Below are positions 1 through 5,315 of a stretch of 5,518 bases of DNA, in pieces. Both the position numbers and the translations under genes were made by a program. The stretch is from Aquisalimonas sp. (GTDB taxonomy: Bacteria > Pseudomonadota > Gammaproteobacteria > Nitrococcales > Aquisalimonadaceae). Below the pieces are notes generated by a model. It was given only the letters and a program-made list of their open reading frames with translations, searched no databases and had not been told where the DNA came from. Numbering within the stretch: position 1 is the first letter of the stretch; each line of letters begins with the position of its first letter. The stretch spans positions 1 through 5,518 of the forward strand of contig SKYZ01000284.1 of assembly GCA_007127625.1 (NCBI GenBank), read 5' to 3'.

Positions 1-786
1 GAGCTGCAGCGTTTCCCGCTGTTCGGGATGTCCCAGGGGGCCGCGGTGGCCGTGGAATACACCGCCCGGCACCCCGAGCGGGTCGAGCGGCTGTTGCTCT
101 ACGGCGGTTTCCCGCTGGGCTGGCACGCGGCGCCGGACGACCTTCGCCGGCTGTGGGCGGCCCTGCAGGAACTGGCCGCGCTGGGTTGGGACGTGGAGCA
201 CTGCGCCTTCCGGGAGATTTATGGCCGCCTCTTCGCCCCGGAGAGCGATGCCAGCCAACGCGAGTGGTTCGCTGATGTCGCGCAGAAAACCACCTCCGGT
301 GAGGCCGCAGCCCGAACCATCGAGATGCTTGGCAGGGTGAATGTCCTCTCCCGGCTCAGGGAGGTACGCTGCCCGACCCTGGTCATTCACCCCGAACGCG
401 ACGCAGTGATTCCCCTGGAGGCTGGTCGGACCCTGGCCGACGGCATCCCGGGGGCCGAGCTGGCCATTCTCGACAGCTGCAACCACATCCTGCTGGAGCA
501 CGAACCGGCGTGGAAGCGCTTCCAGTCCCTGGTGAACGGCTTTCTGCCAGGAACCGCGCCCCCTCCCTGTCCATTGCCGGACGGCGAGCACCTCACGCGA
601 CGCCAGCAGGATGTGCTGTCGCTCATGGCCGAGGGGCTGTCCAATCACGAGATTGCGGAGCGACTGGGTATCGGCGAGAAAACCGTGCGTAATCACGTCA
701 GCATTATCCTCGACAAGCTCGGCGTTCACTCGCGGGCGCGTGCCATCGTTCTGGCGCAACACCACCCGCAGCAGTCCCGCTCCTGA
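1..786 (+). CDS. Alpha/beta-hydrolase domain fused to LuxR-type HTH regulator (5' partial)
   Basis: The reading frame is open from base 1 and runs to TGA at 784-786, so the gene starts before the window. The first Met (base 28) is not the start: it lies inside the nucleophile elbow G-M-S-Q-G, with Ser codon 31-33. Further on, an Asp in the E-R-D-A-V-I-P context (codon 400-402) and a His in C-N-H-I-L (codon 484-486) complete a plausible Ser-Asp-His triad. After a proline-rich linker, about 592-760 encodes a LuxR/GerE-type helix-turn-helix, from L-T-R-R-Q-Q through the recognition-helix region G-E-K-T-V-R-N-H-V to L-G-V-H-S-R-A. The family is known as hydrolase-fold regulators with a C-terminal HTH. 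By comparison with typical members about 100 N-terminal residues are missing. It probably acts as a cytoplasmic DNA-binding regulator whose hydrolase domain binds or cleaves a small ligand. Ligand and target genes are unknown; the adjacent exported hydrolase is a plausible target by position only. Confidence 0.9.
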   Translation, partial: ELQRFPLFGMSQGAAVAVEYTARHPERVERLLLYGGFPLGWHAAPDDLRRLWAALQELAALGWDVEHCAFREIYGRLFAPESDASQREWFADVAQKTTSGEAAARTIEMLGRVNVLSRLREVRCPTLVIHPERDAVIPLEAGRTLADGIPGAELAILDSCNHILLEHEPAWKRFQSLVNGFLPGTAPPPCPLPDGEHLTRRQQDVLSLMAEGLSNHEIAERLGIGEKTVRNHVSIILDKLGVHSRARAIVLAQHHPQQSRS

Positions 787-920
787 CCCGGGGCGAATGT
801 CCCGACTGCCATCACCCACGCCCCGCCAGCGTAGGACATCCGCCTCATGTTCCACAGTGGCCTTACGCGCACTCTGGCATTGCACATCAAAGCAACGCGG
901 GAGGACGCGTCAGGGCCCTT

Positions 921-948
921 GGACCCACCCCTACTGGTCGGGTGGTCC
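921..948 (+). other. Hairpin in the leader of the exported hydrolase
   Basis: The arms 921-930 and 940-948 form nine base pairs, mostly G-C, with one bulged C (926) and a nine-base loop. No T-run follows, so it is not a normal intrinsic terminator for the upstream regulator gene. It ends 48 bases before the hydrolase ATG. It could be an RNA structure in the 5' leader, a transcription pause site or a repressor site; none of these can be shown here. Confidence 0.45.
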
Positions 949-961
949 CTGGCGAGGGCGC

Positions 962-974
962 TGACTGCAAGTCA
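962..974. promoter_or_regulatory. Short palindrome upstream of the exported hydrolase
   Basis: TGACT-GCA-AGTCA is a perfect 5-3-5 inverted repeat ending 22 bases before the start codon. Its symmetry and position are compatible with a binding site for a dimeric regulator or a small RNA hairpin next to the ribosome binding site. It is short enough to be chance, and no consensus was recognised with certainty. Confidence 0.3.
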
Positions 975-984
975 ACAGCCAACC

Positions 985-989
985 AGGAG
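985..989 (+). promoter_or_regulatory. Ribosome binding site of the exported hydrolase
   Basis: AGGAG lies seven bases before the ATG at 997 and decides that start over the in-frame ATG at 847, which would add 50 unrelated residues ahead of a clear signal peptide. Confidence 0.75.
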
Positions 990-996
990 AAGGACC

Positions 997-2154
997 ATGG
1001 TCAAGACAGCATCCAGCAACATCATCGGCTGCATAATGGCATTCGGCGTCTTGTTCGCCGCCTGCGCACACGCATCATCTCAGGAGTCGGAGAAGAGCCT
1101 GGAGGCCTCGAGCGACGTCCAGGAGACGGAGGTGTGCTTTACTGTGCAGAACCCTGGGGATTCGCACGACTCCCGGGTAAGCGGCACCCTCTTTCACACC
1201 GAGCACTACACGAGCACATCGACCGCGCTTTTCCTGCTACACGGTATGGTCGCGGAACGAAGCGTCTGGAGCGGCGGGGGGGCCGAACTATCGGGCCTCC
1301 CGTCCATGGCGACACTCTTGGCAAAGGAGGGCTACGGCGTGTTCGCCATTGACCGACTCGGACACGGCGAGAGCCCCTACGACGGCAGCGGCTTCGAGCT
1401 TACCTCTGATGGAGCCGTGGAACGGGCCCACCAAATGGTTCAGCAGATCCGTTCCGGCGATTTCGACGTCTCGGCCGGAGGCTGCAACGACCGGGAAGCC
1501 AGTACCGATCTGCCCGGCGCGGAGAACGTCGTGCTGATGGGTGCCAGCTACGGAGGCATACTCTCCTCCGCCTACGCCACGCGCTACGACGATATCGATG
1601 GTGTCGTGCCGATGGTCGTCAGTAACCAGGGCCTCTCCTTGCGCTTTCGGGAACAAATTGACGAGTTCATTCTCCCGCAAGCCGAGCAAGGCGAAGACTA
1701 CGTGAACTTTTTCGCGACGAACGAGGATGGCTTTTCACACGACTGCGAAGAACTGATGATGTATCAAGGGGGTACCACGCCTTCTCATCACGAGCGCATT
1801 TGCGGGCAGGAGTACTACGGGAACCTGGAGGAGAGGACCACACCCTCGGGCGAGTTTACGTCAGCAGCAGAGATGATGGAGCAGACGACGGAGGATATCG
1901 GCAACGTCGGCCCGACGCCCGCGCTCCTCGTCTTCGCGGACCGGGATGCCATGTTCACGTCCGCTGAATGGCGTGGCCCCGGCGGGGACGAGCCAGATGT
2001 CGTGACTCCGGAAATCGAGATGTGGGAGAGCTCGTGCAACTGCGACGTGTCCGTGGTCTTTCAGGAAGACGCTGGCCACGCCGCCTGGTTTCACGAATCC
2101 GCCCGAGACGTGGTTGACGATATCACCGACTGGCTCGCGAGCCACGGCCTATGA
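997..2154 (+). CDS. Exported acidic alpha/beta hydrolase
   Basis: This 385-residue protein has a hydrophobic N-terminus after Lys3 and a good signal peptidase I site, A-H-A|S-S at residues 24-28. Cys23 follows A-A but has Phe at -3, a poor lipobox, so release to the periplasm or outside is likelier than a lipid anchor. The hydrolase fold shows L-L-H-G (His82-Gly83, oxyanion loop), D-R-L-G-H-G-E-S, the nucleophile elbow G-A-S-Y-G with Ser184, an acid in A-D-R-D (Asp315 or Asp317) and His361 in D-A-G-H-A. Six cysteines in the mature part (47, 163, 250, 269, 347, 349) could form disulfides. The mature chain is strongly acidic, as in salt-adapted secreted proteins. The frame stays open upstream to an ATG at 847, but the 997 start is chosen because AGGAG (985-989) lies seven bases before it and the signal peptide begins there. 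The substrate is unknown: an esterase, lipase or peptidase-like activity is possible. It sits 210 bases after a hydrolase-LuxR regulator gene on the same strand. Confidence 0.88.
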   Translation: MVKTASSNIIGCIMAFGVLFAACAHASSQESEKSLEASSDVQETEVCFTVQNPGDSHDSRVSGTLFHTEHYTSTSTALFLLHGMVAERSVWSGGGAELSGLPSMATLLAKEGYGVFAIDRLGHGESPYDGSGFELTSDGAVERAHQMVQQIRSGDFDVSAGGCNDREASTDLPGAENVVLMGASYGGILSSAYATRYDDIDGVVPMVVSNQGLSLRFREQIDEFILPQAEQGEDYVNFFATNEDGFSHDCEELMMYQGGTTPSHHERICGQEYYGNLEERTTPSGEFTSAAEMMEQTTEDIGNVGPTPALLVFADRDAMFTSAEWRGPGGDEPDVVTPEIEMWESSCNCDVSVVFQEDAGHAAWFHESARDVVDDITDWLASHGL

Positions 2155-2165
2155 TCGAAAAGAGA

Positions 2166-2192
2166 GCCATCATCCCAGTATGGGATGGTGGC
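2166..2192. terminator. Probable bidirectional intrinsic terminator
   Basis: The arms 2166-2177 and 2181-2192 form a 12-pair stem with one G-T wobble and a three-base loop, starting 11 bases after the stop codon of the exported hydrolase. On the plus strand the following bases are only weakly T-rich (CTTCTG). On the minus strand the hairpin is followed by CTCTCTTTTCG, a better T-tract. It lies between two convergent genes and probably ends transcription from both sides. The minus-strand hydrolase ends about 180 bases before reaching it. Confidence 0.75.
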
Positions 2193-2375
2193 TTCTGCGC
2201 AGTCCGGACCGGTAGTCGGAAGGGTCGGTGCAGGCTGTTCCCAGGCCCCGGGGGACTGTCCTGAAACGGCGCCAGACTAAAGTGCACCCGGCTGCTTTTC
2301 GGCGACGCTCCAAACCCTCGGTGAGCCCAGGTGTTCCGAAGCGCCAGATGGTACCTCAGGGCCTGACGCGCAGGT

Positions 2376-3170
2376 TCAGGGAACTGCATGACCCTCCAGA
2401 AACCCCTGCACCAAGGCAAGCACGTCGCTCTGCCGCTCCCGGTGCGGCACATGACCGCAGCCCGCCAGGAGTTCCATCCGGGCGGGGCCGCTAACGCCCT
2501 GGGTGATGCGGCGCGGGAACGCCTCCGAACCATACTCGTCGACACCCCCGTGAATGGCGAGCACCGGGCAGTGCACCCGGTTCAGATACGGGTCCAGGGA
2601 CCAGTCCCGGAATGCCGACGAAAGCCACACCTCCGTCCATGCGTCCAGAACCCAGCCGGCCTTGTCACCGTGCCACTTCTCCAGCCGGGAGAACTGCGCC
2701 GCATCCCGGAAACCCTCCCTGGCCGCGCGAATCCCCGCAAGCGTGCGTTCCTCAACGAACGCCTGGGCCGCCTCGGTGATGACGGCAACACAGCTGCCGT
2801 CCTGGGCGGCAGCCGCCAGTGCCATACCACCACCCACGCTGTGGCCGAACAGGACATGGGCGTCCAACCCGAGCGCGCGCACCAGCGCCGGCAGATAGAC
2901 CTCCGCCTCATCGTCGATGAATCCAACCGTGAGCTGCTCGGTTCGCTGGGACGAGGCCCCGAACCCCAGACGGTCATAGGCGATGACAGCCCGCCCCGTG
3001 GCGGCAGCCAGCGCCTCCGGGAACTCCCGCCACTGGGCCACGGAGCCCAGGGAGTCGTGCAGCAGGACAACAGGGGCGCCGTGCGGCGTGTCCGGGCACC
3101 ACTCGCGCGCGAACAGGATGTCACCCGGGACCTCGACCCAGTGTTCTCGGCTATCCACGGCGAATGCCAT
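2376..3170 (-). CDS. Cytoplasmic alpha/beta hydrolase
   Basis: This 264-residue protein has no signal peptide or membrane segment. It is a compact, complete alpha/beta hydrolase: L-L-H-D-S-L-G (His38-Asp39, oxyanion region), Y-D-R-L-G-F-G, the nucleophile elbow G-H-S-V-G-G with Ser111, the acid in G-G-V-D-E-Y-G-S (Asp210) and the catalytic His239 in G-C-G-H-V-P-H. A helical cap follows the elbow, at about residues 135-190. Its length is usual for MhpC-like or esterase-like family members; the substrate is not deducible. The ATG at 3168-3170 follows GGAGG (3174-3178) at only three bases, and the start lies inside the end of a 40-codon upstream frame, so translation is probably coupled. It has about 35 acidic and 21 basic residues by hand count, far less biased than the exported hydrolase, as expected for a cytoplasmic protein. 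The gene converges on the exported hydrolase gene and shares its terminator region. Confidence 0.9.
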   Translation of the reverse strand: MAFAVDSREHWVEVPGDILFAREWCPDTPHGAPVVLLHDSLGSVAQWREFPEALAAATGRAVIAYDRLGFGASSQRTEQLTVGFIDDEAEVYLPALVRALGLDAHVLFGHSVGGGMALAAAAQDGSCVAVITEAAQAFVEERTLAGIRAAREGFRDAAQFSRLEKWHGDKAGWVLDAWTEVWLSSAFRDWSLDPYLNRVHCPVLAIHGGVDEYGSEAFPRRITQGVSGPARMELLAGCGHVPHRERQSDVLALVQGFLEGHAVP

Positions 3171-3273
3171 GCTCCTCCACCAGGCGCCGGAGTTCGTCCA
3201 CCGCCGTGTCCTTGTTGGTGGTCACGGGGTCCGGCGTGGTGAATTCCTCGACCGGCTTGCGTGATGAAGTCAT
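3151..3273 (-). CDS. Small 40-residue protein overlapping the hydrolase start
   Basis: The frame encodes 40 residues and ends 20 bases inside the downstream hydrolase gene. The start at 3273 is supported by a strong GGAGGG (3278-3283) four bases upstream; a longer in-frame version from 3339 would lack this site. The N-terminal half is polar and unstructured-looking. The C-terminal part, D-E-L-R-R-L-V-E-E-H-G-I-R, looks like one amphipathic helix. That stretch loosely recalls the beginning of glutamine-synthetase-like proteins, where a helix ends in H-G-(I/V) before a beta strand, but nothing of such an enzyme follows in any frame. It may be a genuine small protein, a coupling leader for the hydrolase, or a remnant. 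The good ribosome binding site and the overlap favour that it is translated; its function is unknown. Confidence 0.5.
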   Translation of the reverse strand: MTSSRKPVEEFTTPDPVTTNKDTAVDELRRLVEEHGIRRG

Positions 3274-3277
3274 AAAT

Positions 3278-3283
3278 CCCTCC
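3278..3283 (-). promoter_or_regulatory. Ribosome binding site of the small overlapping frame
   Basis: GGAGGG on the minus strand lies four bases before the ATG at 3271-3273. It is the strongest Shine-Dalgarno match seen in the minus-strand genes and selects the 40-residue version of the small frame. Confidence 0.6.
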
Positions 3284-3322
3284 GTTGAATCGTTGGCAAA
3301 AGCGAAGTCGATTGCAGTGACG

Positions 3323-3348
3323 TTCTCAAATACGGGCATTCTTGAGAA
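3323..3348. promoter_or_regulatory. Inverted repeat TTCTCAA-N12-TTGAGAA
   Basis: There are two perfect 7-base arms (3323-3329 and 3342-3348) with a 12-base spacer and 19 bases between arm centres, about two helical turns. This suits a dimeric regulator bound to one DNA face. It lies 50-75 bases upstream of the small frame's start, where an operator of the minus-strand unit could sit. It has no T-tract, so it is not a terminator. Confidence 0.4.
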
Positions 3349-3496
3349 AGTGAGAGAGGTGGGCCCGAGGGGCTGGACAGGGATGAGGCCAGTTCAGTGA
3401 CGCCTTCTGACGTGGGCTGCCCCAAAGAGCCAAGGAGCAGAATGGAGAAATAAGGACCTCGGTTGACTATAGATCATCGAATGAAGGGCAATCCGG

Positions 3497-3512
3497 TACC
3501 ACATTAGTGGTA
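3497..3512. promoter_or_regulatory. Operator-like palindrome overlapping the -10
   Basis: TACCAC-ATTA-GTGGTA is a perfect 6-4-6 inverted repeat whose right arm runs into the TG and the first two bases of the -10 box. A protein bound here would block RNA polymerase, so a repressor or autoregulator site is plausible. The regulator cannot be named from the sequence. Confidence 0.45.
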
Positions 3513-3516
3513 TGAT
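3508..3516 (+). promoter_or_regulatory. Extended -10 promoter of the kinase-regulator operon
   Basis: TG-G-TATGAT is an extended -10 element with a five-of-six match to TATAAT. No good -35 exists at 17 bases, which is usual for extended -10 promoters. Transcription would start near 3523 and leave about 110 bases of leader before the kinase ATG. It is the best sigma-70-like candidate in this intergenic region. Confidence 0.5.
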
Positions 3517-3633
3517 GCGGCGGACGTCACGCTGCCGACCCGACAACAACTCGCTGACGATCATGATACGACTGCCCCCTTCACCTTGTAACGAGCTGTG
3601 GTTGCTCCCTCCCTGGGTATCTGGAGACGCACG

Positions 3634-4698
3634 ATGAATTCCATGAACAACCTGGAATCCGCAACCGGCTCCAGGGACTGGAAGGACGTATGTCGGCATG
3701 TCATGGATTATGCGTCGGACGCGATCCTTATTGCAGATAGCAACGGCTGCGTTATTCAGGCGAACCGCCGTACGTGTGAACTGATAGAGCGGAACCGGCA
3801 TGAATTACAGGGGGCACGCTCCATCGACCTGGTGTGTCCGGCGGATCGTCCTCGCTTGACTAACGACCTGAGCCGACTGGAGGAGGGAATTGACCTGTTG
3901 ACCGTCGTGTCATTCCCGACCACGGATGGCCACGAGATCCCAGTAGAGATATCCGCGACCAGTGTCTATGACCGCGACGCCGATGAGCTGCTCTTCGTAG
4001 CTATCCTTAGAGACCTAAGGACCCGGCACGCGGAAGAGCAATCACGACTACGCCAGCACGAAGAGCAACGGAATGCAATCGTCAGGGAAATTCATCACCG
4101 GATCAAGAACCACTTGCAGGGTTTGCTAGGCCTCATCTGCAGGGAGAGTGAGCGGAATCCGGACGGGGCCTATCTGTTCCGGGATATCTCGACGAAAGTC
4201 AACTCCATTGCGGTGGTGCACGGCTTGCAGGCAAGCCAACAACGCGACGCGATCAATCTCTGCGACCTCGTCACCACGGTTTCTGCGCTGAATGAGGAGG
4301 TCCGCGGAATGCCTGGTCGCGTAACGCCGTCGGTGGAGATCCCCGAGCGTGCCCTGATTCGGGAATCCGAGTGCGTGCCGGTCGCCCTACTGATGAATGA
4401 AGCGATCGGTAACGCCATCAAGCACTCTCGAACCGAGGATGACCCCGTCACCGTGAACTTAGCGGGTGACGGCCGTGAGGGGTGGGCAACCGTAACCATC
4501 CGAAACGCCGGATCCCTGCCGAATGGGTTCGACGAGACTACCTTCTCAGGCATTTCCTCGGGTCTCGGCCTACAGAGGGCCTTGCTGCCAGCAACAGGAG
4601 CGTGGTTCAGCATCCGCAACGACGACTCCCGTGGGGAGGTTGTTACGGTGATTCATTTCGAGAGCCCTGTGCTTGTCAGGCGAGGACCAAAGTCATGA
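3634..4698 (+). CDS. PAS-domain sensor histidine kinase, HisKA_2 type
   Basis: The protein has 354 residues and no transmembrane segment, so it is a soluble cytoplasmic sensor. An N-terminal PAS domain spans about residues 17-130 (D-A-I-L-I-A-D-S-N-G, then N-R-R-T-C-E-L), followed by a short charged linker helix. The phosphoacceptor box E-I-H-H-R-I-K-N-H-L-Q (His154/His155) is the signature of HisKA_2 kinases. The ATPase part has the N-box N-E-A-I-G-N-A-I-K-H (residues 255-264) and the G2 motif S-G-L-G-L-Q near 309-314. The G1 position reads I-R-N-A-G-S-L-P, without the usual Asp of D-x-G. The ATG at 3634 is chosen because GGAG (3623-3626) lies seven bases before it; an in-frame GTG at 3598 has no such site. 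The stop overlaps the start of the regulator gene (ATGA), so it should phosphorylate that regulator. HisKA_2 kinases paired with ANTAR regulators are known from PdtaS/PdtaR and EutW/EutV. The PAS ligand is unknown. Confidence 0.92.
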   Translation: MNSMNNLESATGSRDWKDVCRHVMDYASDAILIADSNGCVIQANRRTCELIERNRHELQGARSIDLVCPADRPRLTNDLSRLEEGIDLLTVVSFPTTDGHEIPVEISATSVYDRDADELLFVAILRDLRTRHAEEQSRLRQHEEQRNAIVREIHHRIKNHLQGLLGLICRESERNPDGAYLFRDISTKVNSIAVVHGLQASQQRDAINLCDLVTTVSALNEEVRGMPGRVTPSVEIPERALIRESECVPVALLMNEAIGNAIKHSRTEDDPVTVNLAGDGREGWATVTIRNAGSLPNGFDETTFSGISSGLGLQRALLPATGAWFSIRNDDSRGEVVTVIHFESPVLVRRGPKS

Positions 4699-5315
4699 GT
4701 CTGAAGTTGGTGCGGAATCACCGCGTTCTGCTTGTGGACGACGATCGCATTATTACTGCCACGCTGAAGGACGGCCTTGAGCGCTGGGGGCTTACCATCG
4801 AGACCGCCAATGACGCTTCGCAAGCCAAGGCGCTTGCCGAGCAGACCACATTCGATCTGGTGGTTATCGACACGAAAATGCCCGGAGAGTCGGGGGTTGA
4901 ATTCGCCTCCTGGCTTAACCAACACCAACCGGCGACCCCGTATATCTTCCTCTCCGCGTACGGCGACGAGGAGAACGTCGAGGCAGCCGTGACGGCGGGT
5001 GCGATGACCTACGTCGTCAAGCCCGTGCAGGTGCCCCAGTTGATTCCGGTCATCTATAGCGCCCTGGAGCGGGCCGAGGAAATCCGCGCTCTCGGAGCCG
5101 AAACGAGAAAACTCAAAGGCGCCTTCGAGAGCAACCGCGACATCAACGTGGCGATCGGCGTGTTGATGCATCGGTTCGGGCTGACCCGGCAAGAGGCCTT
5201 CGACAACCTGCGGCGTCGGTGTCGTGATCAACAAACCAGGGTTCATGACGTCGCAGTACAGGTCATCGAGAGCGAGGAGACCATCTCCCTGATCGGGCGG
5301 CGAGACAACCGATGA
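4695..5315 (+). CDS. Response regulator with receiver and RNA-binding ANTAR domain
   Basis: This 206-residue protein starts at the ATG of an ATGA overlap with the kinase stop, with GAGG (4682-4685) nine bases upstream. The receiver domain (about residues 8-125) has Asp15/Asp16 as metal ligands, Asp59 in V-I-D-T-K-M-P as phosphoacceptor, Ser87 as the switch residue and Lys109 in V-K-P. A helical linker at about 122-142, probably a coiled coil, leads to an ANTAR domain at about 143-193: R-D-I-N-V-A-I-G-V-L-M, G-L-T-R-Q-E-A-F and L-R-R-R-C-R-D match the family pattern. ANTAR domains bind paired RNA hairpins with six-base loops and prevent transcription termination, so the output is RNA binding rather than DNA binding. 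Architecture and length match PdtaR-type regulators. It is the last gene of a two-gene operon; the regulated transcripts are not identifiable here. Confidence 0.94.
   Translation: MSLKLVRNHRVLLVDDDRIITATLKDGLERWGLTIETANDASQAKALAEQTTFDLVVIDTKMPGESGVEFASWLNQHQPATPYIFLSAYGDEENVEAAVTAGAMTYVVKPVQVPQLIPVIYSALERAEEIRALGAETRKLKGAFESNRDINVAIGVLMHRFGLTRQEAFDNLRRRCRDQQTRVHDVAVQVIESEETISLIGRRDNR

Larger units (their letters stand above)
3274..3633. other. Divergent intergenic region
   Basis: This 360-base stretch separates the minus-strand hydrolase unit from the plus-strand sensor kinase operon and has no convincing gene. It holds a 7-base inverted repeat (3323-3348), an extended -10 promoter (3508-3516) with an overlapping palindrome (3497-3512), and about 110 bases of probable leader for the kinase gene. 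A TTGACT at 3463-3468 has no -10 at a usable distance on the plus strand. No clear promoter for the minus-strand unit could be picked out. The region is less GC-rich than the coding sequence on its left. Confidence 0.6.

Noticed and set aside
797..839. ATGTCC / GGACAT inverted repeat after the LuxR-type gene
   Set aside because: The six-base arms are 31 bases apart with no T-tract, so chance pairing is likely.
847..996. Longer start for the exported hydrolase at ATG 847
   Set aside because: It would place about 50 arginine- and proline-containing residues before a clear signal peptide, and the strong AGGAG sits before 997.
1054..1068. Lipoprotein signal ending at Cys23 in the exported hydrolase
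   Set aside because: Phe occupies the -3 position, and an ideal A-x-A signal peptidase I site follows three residues later; not fully excluded.
2388..3242. Plus-strand open frame of 284 codons opposite the cytoplasmic hydrolase
   Set aside because: Its composition (rich in Arg, Pro, Gly) and lack of any domain pattern fit an antisense shadow of a GC-rich gene; the minus strand has a full catalytic triad.
3463..3468. TTGACT as a -35 box
   Set aside because: No -10-like sequence lies 16-18 bases downstream on the plus strand; the TATGAT at 3511 is too far away.
3394..3801. Minus-strand frame of 135 codons across the divergent promoter region
   Set aside because: It overlaps the kinase start and the promoter, and shows no family pattern or good ribosome binding site.
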